A stretch of 38,663 bases of DNA from Candidatus Campbellbacteria bacterium (GCA_028817035.1 JAPPQH010000003.1:1-38663), one strand, 5' to 3'; shown: positions 31,557-38,500, counted from the stretch's first letter. Numbers and translations: made by a program. The notes: a model not told the origin generated them from the sequence alone.

Positions 31557-32252
31557 ATGGAAACAATACTCAAAGCAAAAAAAATAATAAAAACTTATCA
31601 CGACGGCGACAAAATCACACCCGTCTTAAAGGGCATTGACCTGTCATTTCCAAGAGGATCTTTTTTCTCAATAACAGGAAAGTCAGGAACAGGAAAAAGC
31701 ACCCTCTTATACAGCCTAAGCCTTTTAGACAACCCAACCTCTGGTGAAATATTTTTGGGAAAAGACAACATCCCTGCAAACACACTCTCAACCAAGAAAA
31801 GAGTCAGATATCGCCTTGAAAACTTTGGCTTTGTCTTTCAGTATTACGCCCTTATACCAGAGATGCTCGCTTGGGAAAATGTTGCCGTTCCGATGCTCAT
31901 GCTCGGAGAATCAAAAGATGTCGCCAAAGAACGCGCAATAGAAGTTCTCAAGCGACTTGGCTTGGGAGAACGGTTTGACCATCTCCCATCTCAACTCTCC
32001 GGCGGCGAAAGCCAAAGAGTTTCAATCGCCCGCTCAATAGCACACAAACCTAAAATCTTGTTTGCAGACGAACCAACAGCAAATCTTGACACAGAAAGAT
32101 CAAAACAGGTCATAGACATATTCAAAGAACTCAACGAGGAAGGGCAGTCCATCGTCATGGTTACACACGAGGAAGAATACGCGCGAGAAGCAAAAAAAAT
32201 GATAGTCATTCAAGACGGCAAAATAATAAAAGAAGAGGAGCTGAGAAAATGA
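31557..32252 (+). CDS. MacB/LolD-type ABC transporter ATP-binding protein
   Basis: This is the nucleotide-binding partner of the permease. The 231-residue protein has Walker A GKSGTGKST at about 41-49, a Q-loop in GFVFQYYALIPEM (about 90-102), the signature LSGGESQRVSIARS, Walker B ILFADEPTANLD and the H-loop VMVTHEEEYAREA. It is of the LolD/MacB/FtsE subgroup judged by the compact size and the NLD ending of Walker B. It ends the export operon. Confidence 0.95.
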   Translation: METILKAKKIIKTYHDGDKITPVLKGIDLSFPRGSFFSITGKSGTGKSTLLYSLSLLDNPTSGEIFLGKDNIPANTLSTKKRVRYRLENFGFVFQYYALIPEMLAWENVAVPMLMLGESKDVAKERAIEVLKRLGLGERFDHLPSQLSGGESQRVSIARSIAHKPKILFADEPTANLDTERSKQVIDIFKELNEEGQSIVMVTHEEEYAREAKKMIVIQDGKIIKEEELRK

Positions 32253-32281
32253 GACAATTTCCACACCCAACTTACCAAAAC

Positions 32282-32343
32282 TTGCATCAAAACCACTTTT
32301 TGTATTATCATATACTTGGTTAGGGTTAAGAATAATCTTGACC
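32282..32343 (+). promoter_or_regulatory. Promoter and leader hairpin for the 32379 gene
   Basis: TTGCAT (32282-32287), 18 bases, TATCAT (32306-32311). The leader contains an 8-bp hairpin GGTTAAGA/TCTTGACC (32324-32331 with 32336-32343, one G-U pair) ahead of an AAAGGGG SD. Confidence 0.6.
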
Positions 32344-32378
32344 TTGTTCTTTTTCACAACGACAAAGGGGTGTTAGAA

Positions 32379-32906
32379 ATGACAATAGCAAATGTAGCAG
32401 GTGCAACAGGTGAATCGTCTTCAGAGGACAATCCCGAAGGGCAACTGAGGGTCTCAGTCACTCCCAAAGTAGCGAAGAGAGATCGCTTACTGGAACAAAT
32501 CACCGACAACTTTGAGGGGATTCTGAAGCGTATCAGGGTTGGTCTTGATCTTGACAAGGAAACGAATCTGGTAAGGAATCTGGTTTTGAAAGCTCCAGAA
32601 AGGGCTTTGCGAGACCAAGAGTTCTGGGCTACTTTGAAGGAAATCTTTGTTAAGAATAGAGAGAATTCTCTTGGTCTTACCTCGGAAGAGATGAGGCACA
32701 TGTTGGGAGGGTATCTGAAAAGGGATTTTTTCCCTTCCAATATGGAAGAAGAGGTCATGCTCTCTTTCCTCAAGATCATCCACCACCATCACCGCAACGG
32801 AACTTTGTTTGAGTATAGAAATATGCTCAAACAGTTGGCAAAGAGGGATGCCAACGGAAGTGAAGAAAAAAAGGAGGGTCGTATAAACGGTCATAGGGTG
32901 GCATAA
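32379..32906 (+). CDS. Hypothetical soluble protein, SD-driven cassette
   Basis: The family is not recognised. The ATG at 32379 follows an AAAGGGGTG SD-like stretch; a TTG at 32316 in the same frame lies in the leader. The 175-residue protein has a flexible acidic N-terminus (GATGESSSEDNPEGQ), a helical charged body, a notable HHHH run at about 136-139 (IIHHHHRNGT) and a basic tail. It has no membrane segment. It stands alone with its own promoter, leader hairpin and a strong terminator, and belongs to the cassette-type genes. Confidence 0.7.
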   Translation: MTIANVAGATGESSSEDNPEGQLRVSVTPKVAKRDRLLEQITDNFEGILKRIRVGLDLDKETNLVRNLVLKAPERALRDQEFWATLKEIFVKNRENSLGLTSEEMRHMLGGYLKRDFFPSNMEEEVMLSFLKIIHHHHRNGTLFEYRNMLKQLAKRDANGSEEKKEGRINGHRVA

Positions 32907-32933
32907 CTCAAATGCCGTCAAGGGCTGTTTGAG

Positions 32934-32968
32934 AAGCCCCACGCCTTTGGCGTGGGGCTTTCACTTTT
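32934..32968 (+). terminator. Rho-independent terminator
   Basis: A perfect 12-bp stem AAGCCCCACGCC/GGCGTGGGGCTT with a TTT loop, followed by TCACTTTT. Confidence 0.95.
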
Positions 32969-33005
32969 CCAAATTTTTTACACAAAAAATGGTATAATTA
33001 TTTTA

Positions 33006-33359
33006 ATGAAAAAAACTTTCAAAGAATACGAAGATTTTACAGAAACAACCGCAAGATATGACAGGTCTGACAGCCTAAGAGAAGCCGCTTATCTGACACT
33101 CGGACTGACCAGCGAAGCAGGCGAAGTAGCAGATAAATTAAAAAAATTTATTCGCGACCAAAAGGGAAAAGACATAGAACAAATGAGCGAAGACCAGAAA
33201 AAAGAGATAGCAAAAGAACTGGGTGATGTTCTTTGGTACACCGCCCGCCTCTCCATAAGGTTTGGTTCATCGCTTGAAGAAGTCGCAAACAAAAATATTG
33301 AAAAATTACAATCCAGAAAAGACAGAAGCAAATTACATGGATCTGGGGATAACAGATAA
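33006..33359 (+). CDS. MazG-like nucleotide pyrophosphohydrolase
   Basis: MazG-type enzymes hydrolyse NTPs or dNTPs to monophosphates and clean the nucleotide pool. The start at 33006 gives 117 residues; an in-frame ATG at 32952 lies inside the preceding terminator. The metal-binding pattern is clear: SEAGEVADKLKKF (ExxE-type helix near 37-49) and KELGDVLWYTARL (ExxD-type helix near 70-82), followed by NIEKLQSRKDR. It is followed within 64 bases by thyA, another nucleotide gene with its own promoter and SD. Confidence 0.88.
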   Translation: MKKTFKEYEDFTETTARYDRSDSLREAAYLTLGLTSEAGEVADKLKKFIRDQKGKDIEQMSEDQKKEIAKELGDVLWYTARLSIRFGSSLEEVANKNIEKLQSRKDRSKLHGSGDNR

Positions 33360-33360
33360 C

Positions 33361-33388
33361 TTGACATTATGAACGCACTTTGTAACAA
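33361..33388 (+). promoter_or_regulatory. Promoter of thyA
   Basis: TTGACA (33361-33366), 16 bases, TAACAA (33383-33388), just after the mazG stop. It is less ideal than the other cassette promoters, but followed by an ACAGGAGGTAAG SD. Confidence 0.5.
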
Positions 33389-33423
33389 TAAAAACAGGTT
33401 CTTTAAAAACAGGAGGTAAGACC

Positions 33424-34329
33424 ATGAGTGACGTCTACCTGCCACAACAACCCCAAAACATAGAGGTCCAATACCTCGATCTCTTAATGGGGACAATGGA
33501 GTGTGGCAATATTCGTGATGGAAGAAATGGGAAAACCCTTTCTCTTTTTGGCGAGATAATTCGCCACGACATGTCTTTGGGGTTTCCTCTTTTGACGACA
33601 AAGTACATGCCCTTCCACCTCATCTTGAGTGAACTTCTTTGGTTCATCTCTGGCTCAACCGACACCAGAATCTTGAACGATCTTGACTGCAAGATATGGA
33701 ATGCCAACGCAAACGCTGGCTATTGGTTGGAAAGAGGTTATGCCAAGTTTGAAGGAGATGCGGGCAGAGTATACGGTGCACAGTGGAGAGGGTGGGCAAG
33801 GCCAAACGGATCACATGTAGACCAGTTGGCGAAGGTGATAAAGATGATCAAGGAAACTCCAAGCGATAGGAGACTGGTTGTCCAAGCCTTCAACCCAGGT
33901 GAGTTGGACCAAATGTGCCTACCGCCTTGTCATATGGGTTTCCAATTCTACTCTGCTAACGGCGAGCTCTCTTTGATGATGTTCCAGCGTAGTTGCGATA
34001 TGTTCCTGGGCGTCCCCTTCAACATCGCATCTTATGCGCTGCTTCTATGCTTTGTTGCTCAGATTGTCGGTCAGACACCCAAAGAACTCAAAATTGTTCT
34101 TGGTGATTTCCACATCTATGCAAATCACATGGATGCGGTGAAAGAGCAACTTAGCAGGAAAACACATCCCTTGCCCAAGCTTGTCATAAACAAGAATATC
34201 AAGGCACTTAAAGACCTTGAGTTGGGTAAAAAGGGTGGAGTTCCGATAGATAAGGATGCTGTCAAACGAGTTGCTTGGTTAGAGGGATACACCCACGAAC
34301 CAGCAATTCGTGCCGAAATGGCAGTCTGA
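33424..34329 (+). CDS. thyA: Thymidylate synthase ThyA
   Basis: ThyA methylates dUMP to dTMP with methylene-tetrahydrofolate. The 301-residue protein carries the catalytic Cys169 in LPPCHMGFQF, the RRLVVQAFNPGE phosphate-binding stretch, the QRSCDMFLGVPFNIASYALL signature, and DFHIYANHMD. It is a little longer than E. coli ThyA (264 residues). A strong AGGAGG SD stands 9 bases before the ATG. The gene is in the SD-driven cassette style (own promoter, SD, GC-rich terminator) and not in an operon with folate genes. A normal folate route is not visible in the window. Confidence 0.96.
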   Translation: MSDVYLPQQPQNIEVQYLDLLMGTMECGNIRDGRNGKTLSLFGEIIRHDMSLGFPLLTTKYMPFHLILSELLWFISGSTDTRILNDLDCKIWNANANAGYWLERGYAKFEGDAGRVYGAQWRGWARPNGSHVDQLAKVIKMIKETPSDRRLVVQAFNPGELDQMCLPPCHMGFQFYSANGELSLMMFQRSCDMFLGVPFNIASYALLLCFVAQIVGQTPKELKIVLGDFHIYANHMDAVKEQLSRKTHPLPKLVINKNIKALKDLELGKKGGVPIDKDAVKRVAWLEGYTHEPAIRAEMAV

Positions 34330-34344
34330 CCTTTTCTTTTTCAT

Positions 34345-34370
34345 CCCCCGTCCGCTCACGCGGACGGGGG
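34345..34370. terminator. GC-rich terminator hairpin between thyA and the DUF3750 gene
   Basis: A perfect 11-bp stem CCCCCGTCCGC/GCGGACGGGGG with a TCAC loop. There is only a weak U-tail on the plus strand (ATTGCTTTAT); it serves thyA and possibly the converging gene. Confidence 0.8.
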
Positions 34371-34376
34371 ATTGCT

Positions 34377-34961
34377 TTATAAATCACAACCCCTTTTCTC
34401 CAAATAATTTTTTCCTATCGCCCTCTGCGACAACTCAAGATCAAGCTCTGGAATTCTACAAGAAATCCAAGCGATAAAAGTATTACTGTTTGGACCAGGA
34501 AGGGTAGAGTAATCCGTCTTGTAAGGATAGTTTGTCGCCTCATTATGAATCTTTTCCACCAACTCCTCCGCCACACCCCCTTGCAAACTGACAAGCACCC
34601 TTGGAGTAGCACCATACCAAAATCTATCTGGTAAATCTTTCTCTATCCTTAAAACAGAATCATAACCCTCCGAAGTAAGCCAGCCAATAACCTCATAAAC
34701 CGTGTACTGCTCCGCACCCCTTTGCTTCGTTGAAATCCATGTATGGTCTGCAAACAAACCTCGCCACCCCCAAAGCTCCGCCGCATAAATTTGTATAACC
34801 GCATCTCTCGTCTCCTTTGGGTCAGGTGCAATTCCCGACGACTCCCTTGACGCTTTATCCCACCCAGTAAAGTCCCAGATTATAAGTATTGAAAGCAACA
34901 CAATTAAAAACAAAAACAAATACAGAATGCCCTTTAATATTTTTTTTATAATTTTTTTCAT
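34377..34961 (-). CDS. DUF3750 family membrane-anchored protein
   Basis: The 194-residue protein has one N-terminal membrane segment (about 10-30) and a soluble outer part that matches the DUF3750 pattern. In order: ELWGWRGLFADHTWIS near 62-77, YTVYEVIGW, DRFWYGATPRV, EKIHNEATNYPYKTDYS and the terminal signature GPNSNTFIAW...RAIGKNYL. Conserved His, Asp and Asn residues hint at an enzyme, but no activity is known for the family. The gene converges on thyA. No SD is seen before the ATG. Confidence 0.8.
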   Translation of the reverse strand: MKKIIKKILKGILYLFLFLIVLLSILIIWDFTGWDKASRESSGIAPDPKETRDAVIQIYAAELWGWRGLFADHTWISTKQRGAEQYTVYEVIGWLTSEGYDSVLRIEKDLPDRFWYGATPRVLVSLQGGVAEELVEKIHNEATNYPYKTDYSTLPGPNSNTFIAWISCRIPELDLELSQRAIGKNYLEKRGCDL

Positions 34962-35029
34962 AATCCCTAACTTATTAAATCATACTACAAACCTTTATAA
35001 ATTTTTAGTTTTTGGTATAATCAATATAA

Positions 35030-35103
35030 CTCCTCGTAGCTCAGCTGGATAGAGCAACTCCCTTCTAAGGAGTAGGTCGCAGGTTCGAATCCTGCCGAGG
35101 AGG
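35030..35103 (+). tRNA. tRNA-Arg (anticodon UCU)
   Basis: Acceptor CTCCTCG/CGAGGAG with discriminator G, D-arm GCTC...GAGC, anticodon stem ACTCC/GGAGT with loop CTTCTAA (anticodon UCU, codons AGA/AGG), and T-arm GCAGG-TTCGAAT-CCTGC. CCA is not encoded. A TATAAT box lies at 35016-35021. Its 3' end is copied three more times downstream. Confidence 0.95.
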
Positions 35104-35653
35104 CTGATTAATTACCTATATTTCAAAGACACACCTCAAATATAAATGGTTGTTGACACGAACGAGCCCGTCAGGGCTATGGGTTCGGCGCTTTTTTCTT
35201 AGCGAACGATAGCAAAAATAATAGTTTGGAATATGTGAGTCCGACCGCAACGAATTTATGAGTTGCGTCAAGCGTTCAAATAGTGAAGTAATAGATTGGA
35301 GTGTGTGAGTCTGACCGCAACGAGCCTGCGAGTTGCGTCAAGCGAGCGACAGCGAGCGATAATAAAATAGAAGCGAGTGGAACGAGCGAGCGATAATGAA
35401 TAGGTGCCGAGGAGGCTGATTAATTGTCTATATTTCAAAGACACGCCTCAAGTATAAATGGTTGTTGACACGAACGAGCCCGTCAGGGCTATAGGTTCGG
35501 CGCTTTTTTCTTAGCGAGTGATAGCAGAAGTAATAGGTTGGAATATGTGAGTCCGACCTTGCCGAGCCTGCGAGGCAAGTCAAGCGAGCGACAGCGAGCG
35601 ATAATGAATAGGTGCCGAGGAGGCTAATTAATTGTCTATATTTCAAAGACACA

Positions 35654-35791
35654 GGCGAAATAAAAGACGACTTAGCATCTTTGCAACAACTTCGCATATT
35701 TGACAAAAAAAGATTGGTCGATAGAAAATATAAATTGAGAGAAAACAAGTTTGAGAAATTAAAAGAAAAATTAAAAAGTTTGATGCTATAA
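35654..35791 (+). pseudogene. 5'-truncated remnant resembling a PemK/MazF-like toxin C-terminus
   Basis: An open stretch of 45 codons without a start runs straight out of the tRNA-Arg border repeat and ends in TAA. It encodes a basic helical tail (ASLQQLRIFDKKRLVDRKY, then NKFEKLKEKLKSL). The order QLR(I/L)xDxKRLV followed by a KxKEKLK helix is like the C-terminus of PemK/MazF-type toxins of Patescibacteria. The 5' part has been cut off at the repeat border, so it is probably cargo broken by recombination at the tRNA end. The family call is tentative. Confidence 0.4.
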
Positions 35792-35798
35792 AATATCT

Positions 35799-35820
35799 AC
35801 ACCTCCCGTAAGGGAGGTGT
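35799..35820 (+). terminator. Hairpin after the toxin remnant
   Basis: A 9-bp stem ACACCTCCC/GGGAGGTGT with a GTAA loop, 7 bases after the remnant's stop; no strong U-tail. Confidence 0.6.
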
Positions 35821-36070
35821 GGGGACTTGGTATGTCCATTTACTCTTTAATGATAACATATTTTAATAATTTTTCAAAGTTGATAGCAGAAGTAATAGGT
35901 TGCAAATCGTGAGCCCGACCGCAACGAGCCTGCGAGTTGCGTCAAGCGAGCGACAGCGAGCGATAATAAAATAGAAGCGAGTGGAACGAGCGAGCGATAA
36001 TGAATAGGTGCCGAGGAGGCTGATTAATTACCTATATTTCAAAGACATATCCCAAGGAGGAGGCGTGGAG

Positions 36071-36129
36071 TTGAAAAAATTTTACTAATTTTGTAAACTT
36101 TAGTTAGGTCTTTGATAGTGTCAAAGACC
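36071..36129 (+). promoter_or_regulatory. Promoter and leader hairpin for the 36167 gene
   Basis: TTGAAA (36071-36076), 17 bases, TAAACT (36094-36099), then a perfect 9-bp hairpin GGTCTTTGA-TAGTG-TCAAAGACC (36107-36129) before the AAGGAGG SD. Confidence 0.7.
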
Positions 36130-36166
36130 CCCTAAATCTCACGAAGCAGAAAGAAGGAGGTTTGTC

Positions 36167-36556
36167 ATGTCTACTGGAGATGGAAGGACTGATCCGAAAG
36201 GACCGTTTGTAGTTGTAAACGAAGAAATTTGCCCCAGAGACAAAGACGACGAAAGTCGTACGACCAAATCAATGAGAGATTATCTAGAACTAAAAGATGA
36301 GAAGGCAGGAATCGTTAGTAAATTGGAGGACTCAAGACAACAGATGGCATATATGCGTGCCAAATTGTCACAAGCAACAAATGAGACAAACAGGCTTTTA
36401 GGTGAATTGGCTAGAATCGAAGCAGATATGGAGAAAGAAGAAAACAAAGCCCGCAGACTTCTTGATGAAAAAAGAAAACACAGAAGTGTGGGCGGAAGCA
36501 GAAGCGTGGGCGGAAGCAGAAGTGGAAGCACAGGCGGAAGCGGAAGTGGGCAATGA
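36167..36556 (+). CDS. Coiled-coil protein with a Gly/Ser-rich tail, SD-driven cassette
   Basis: The family is not recognised. The 129-residue protein has a polar N-terminus, a coiled coil at about 38-103 (ELKDEKAGIVSKLEDSRQQM, then RIEADMEKEENKARRLLDEK) and a low-complexity tail of Ser-Val-Gly-Gly-Ser-Arg and Ser-Gly repeats (about 107-129). The tail is encoded by a repeated 18-base DNA unit (GGAAGCAGAAG...), so its length may vary between strains. AAGGAGG stands before the ATG, and a long terminator follows. Confidence 0.75.
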   Translation: MSTGDGRTDPKGPFVVVNEEICPRDKDDESRTTKSMRDYLELKDEKAGIVSKLEDSRQQMAYMRAKLSQATNETNRLLGELARIEADMEKEENKARRLLDEKRKHRSVGGSRSVGGSRSGSTGGSGSGQ

Positions 36557-36574
36557 TCTACCTTGATCTTTCTA

Positions 36575-36623
36575 AATCTAAGCAATCTAAACTGAGGGAT
36601 GGATTGCTTAGATTTTTCTTTTA
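36575..36623 (+). terminator. Rho-independent terminator
   Basis: A 13-bp stem AATCTAAGCAATC/GATTGCTTAGATT around a 14-base loop, followed by TTTCTTTT. Confidence 0.92.
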
Positions 36624-36679
36624 TTGACAAATTTATTGTAAAACTATATATTTTAGTAATGAAACGGTTTTAATCCGTT
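36624..36679 (+). promoter_or_regulatory. Promoter and leader hairpin for the lipoprotein gene
   Basis: TTGACA (36624-36629), 17 bases, TATATT (36647-36652), then AACGG-TTTTAAT-CCGTT (36663-36679) before the AAGGAGG SD. The promoter starts directly at the end of the previous terminator. Confidence 0.75.
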
Positions 36680-36721
36680 GTTCTTTTTGAACCCATAGTT
36701 TTGAAAAAGGAGGTAAAGAAA

Positions 36722-37126
36722 ATGCCAAACAAAGGATTCGCGTTCTTTTTGCTTTTAGCCATTCTGTTTTTACAGGGATGCGCCTACTCTCAGCCCAAAG
36801 CCAGCCCCAACAGCATCGTTGATGTCTGCAAACCGGCAAACACGAGTTGGCTTGTAGCCTGCGCAGAACTAGACGAGATAATCCTTATCAAAGATAGCGG
36901 TGAGGAAGTAAAGTGGTCGCTTAGGAGCAAAAATCCACACAACCAACAAGCCGCCTTTGTTCTGCTTAATAAGTTTGGAGACATCCGTTGTTATCTTCGG
37001 ACACCAAGCGGCGATGAATGGTTTATTTTTTCCTGTGTTAAAGGAGGAGACCCCGACCGCTACTTCTTTGAAACATACAAGGAAATGAAAGAGGTATTGA
37101 TGAAGTCAATAGCAAGTGAGGCTTAA
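36722..37126 (+). CDS. Small lipoprotein, SD-driven cassette
   Basis: The family is not recognised. The ATG at 36722 follows AAGGAGGTAAAGAAA; an in-frame ATG at 36701 would include the SD in the coding part. The 134-residue protein has a lipoprotein signal peptide (KGFAFFLLLAILFLQGC) with a lipobox LQGC, Cys at about residue 20. The mature part has four further Cys and a compact alpha/beta pattern (LDEIILIKDSGEEVKWSLR, FGDIRCYLRTPSGDEWFIF). It should be anchored to the outer face of the membrane by a lipid. It has its own promoter, leader hairpin and terminator. Confidence 0.8.
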   Translation: MPNKGFAFFLLLAILFLQGCAYSQPKASPNSIVDVCKPANTSWLVACAELDEIILIKDSGEEVKWSLRSKNPHNQQAAFVLLNKFGDIRCYLRTPSGDEWFIFSCVKGGDPDRYFFETYKEMKEVLMKSIASEA

Positions 37127-37173
37127 AACTTTCACTCTAAAACTTCTCAAGCCACTCACCGCTCGCAATTTTT

Positions 37174-37216
37174 GGGCGGCAGGTTGCATCGCAACCTGCC
37201 GCCCCTTACTTTTTAT
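37174..37216 (+). terminator. Rho-independent terminator of the lipoprotein gene
   Basis: A perfect 14-bp stem GGGCGGCAGGTTGC/GCAACCTGCCGCCC with an ATC loop, followed by CTTACTTTTTAT. Confidence 0.95.
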
Positions 37217-37256
37217 AAATCAAAAGAAACAGCGTATAATTTCCTTTACACAACCC

Positions 37257-37285
37257 TTGACAAGAAATCTTACATCATATAAAAT
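37257..37285 (+). promoter_or_regulatory. Promoter of the Panacea toxin-antitoxin pair
   Basis: TTGACA (37257-37262), 17 bases, TAAAAT (37280-37285), 31 bases before the ATG at 37317. No SD is visible. Confidence 0.7.
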
Positions 37286-37316
37286 AGCATATAACAATAA
37301 AATAATAACAACAATC

Positions 37317-38093
37317 ATGCTTGGAAAATTTATACAACAAAATAGGACTAAAAAAAATCTGACACAAGAATACCTTGCGTCAGAGCTCGGCATTTCTCGT
37401 CCCACCTATTTACACATTGAACGAGGGGAACGCGAACTTAAAATTTCCGAAGCAGAAAAACTGGCAATCATCTTTGATATATCACTTAAAGACTTTCTTG
37501 AAAAAAAAGAAAACAAAATGCAAGTTTCCATTGAGAAATTGAAAACAAAAAACACAAGAAAATCAAACGACCTGGAGATTCGCGTTACCAGAAAAGACCT
37601 TGATAAATTCAAGCAGGTCTTCCTTTATGTCCTAAACAAAGTGGGCGGCAAGTCCAATGTAGGAGAAACGGTCTTACACAAACTTCTTTATTTCATTGAT
37701 TTTGACTACTATGAAAAATTTGAGGAAAATTTGATGGGAGCAAAATACATTAAAAATCACCATGGTCCCACTTCTGTTGAACTCGGCAAAATAATAAAAG
37801 AAATGCAAAAACAGGGAGAAGTTCAAGTGGTAGAAAGTAAATATTTTAAATATGGTCAAAAGAAATACTTAGCAACCAAACGCCCAAACCTTGAAATCTT
37901 GACTGCGCGTGAAGTTGAGCATATTGACGAGGTATTAGCACGACTTTCTGATAAGAATGCTAAAGAAATAGAAAAATATTCACACGGAGACATACCTTGG
38001 AAAGCAGCACAGAACGGCGAAGTCATTTCTTATGAAACTGTTTTTTATCGTGATGAAAGATATTCTGTAAGAAATTATGAAGATGAACTTTAA
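37317..38093 (+). CDS. HTH-Panacea (DUF4065) antitoxin
   Basis: The 258-residue protein starts at 37317, after the promoter; an in-frame start at 37116 would run through a terminator. Residues about 1-62 are an XRE-type helix-turn-helix (NRTKKNLTQEYLASELGIS, then PTYLHIERGERELK). After a basic linker, residues about 95-240 match the Panacea/DUF4065 (SocA-like) domain: VGETVLHKLLYFIDFDYYEK, YIKNHHGPTSVELGKIIKEM and the late HGDIPWKAA motif. Panacea domains neutralise many unrelated toxins. The downstream RelE-like gene overlaps by 17 bases, as in a toxin-antitoxin operon; the HTH probably represses it. Confidence 0.82.
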   Translation: MLGKFIQQNRTKKNLTQEYLASELGISRPTYLHIERGERELKISEAEKLAIIFDISLKDFLEKKENKMQVSIEKLKTKNTRKSNDLEIRVTRKDLDKFKQVFLYVLNKVGGKSNVGETVLHKLLYFIDFDYYEKFEENLMGAKYIKNHHGPTSVELGKIIKEMQKQGEVQVVESKYFKYGQKKYLATKRPNLEILTAREVEHIDEVLARLSDKNAKEIEKYSHGDIPWKAAQNGEVISYETVFYRDERYSVRNYEDEL

Positions 38094-38424
38094 TGAATTA
38101 TCAAAATTTCAAAAAGAATTCAAAACCCTTGCAAAAAAATATAAATCTTTACCCAAAGATCTGCAGGAATTTTGTAAGGTAGTTTCAGTGGACCCCATCG
38201 GAAATAGCAAGCATTTTAATGTCATCACACAAACCGAAACCTTTTATATCATAAAAGCAAGATTTTTTTGTAAATATCTAAAGAGAAATTCCTTCCGCAT
38301 CATATATTCCTATTTTGAAGCCGAACAAAAAATTGAATTTATTGAAATTTATTTCAAAGGAAACAAAGAAAAAGAAGACAAGGAAAGAATAAAAGAATAC
38401 ACAAAAGAAAAACCAAAGCGATAA
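38077..38424 (+). CDS. RelE/HigB-like toxin
   Basis: The 115-residue basic protein has a RelE-like order: an N-terminal helix pair (LSKFQKEFKTLAKKYKSLPKDLQ), central strands, then FRIIYSY and the characteristic IEFIEIYFKGNKEKEDKERI end. RelE-type toxins cut mRNA in the ribosome. The Arg/Lys residues needed for catalysis (Lys/Arg near 75-85) look present. The start overlaps the antitoxin by 17 bases; ATG at 38083 is a second choice. A RelE-like toxin paired with a Panacea antitoxin fits the known partner-swapping behaviour of that domain. Confidence 0.7.
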   Translation: MKMNFNELSKFQKEFKTLAKKYKSLPKDLQEFCKVVSVDPIGNSKHFNVITQTETFYIIKARFFCKYLKRNSFRIIYSYFEAEQKIEFIEIYFKGNKEKEDKERIKEYTKEKPKR

Positions 38425-38466
38425 AAAAAAGGGGCGTTTGGTTGGTTTTACACCAACCAAACGCCC
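38424..38466 (-). terminator. Terminator of the partial minus-strand gene
   Basis: A perfect 14-bp stem GGGCGTTTGGTTGG/CCAACCAAACGCCC (38432-38445 with 38453-38466). The A-run before it (38423-38430) becomes a U-run on the minus strand; it may also end the toxin mRNA. Confidence 0.85.
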
Positions 38467-38500
38467 AATAAAAAGAACATCCATATCCTCTTTCACAAGG

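Larger units (their letters stand above)
35094..36047 (+). repeat. Three tandem units bounded by copies of the tRNA-Arg 3' end
   Basis: A border of about 39 bases, starting GCCGAGGAGGCT and ending TTTCAAAGACA, begins at 35094 (in the tRNA), 35405, 35614 and 36010. Units 1 and 2 (35133-35404, 35444-35613) share a TTGTTGACACGAACGAGCCC stretch with the nested hairpin core (35159-35208 and 35471-35520) and then reverse-oriented REP-like units. Unit 3 (35653-36009) holds a toxin-like gene remnant, a hairpin and a REP-like unit. No intact gene is seen in this roughly 1-kb stretch. Confidence 0.88.

Noticed and set aside
28756-32252. Tripartite efflux pump with an outer-membrane channel
   Set aside because: Adaptor, permease and ATPase are present but no TolC-like gene is seen, and an outer membrane is not expected in this lineage.
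35428-35748. 106-residue minus-strand open frame
   Set aside because: It lies across the tRNA-Arg border repeats and REP-like units, and its sequence is a by-product of those repeats.
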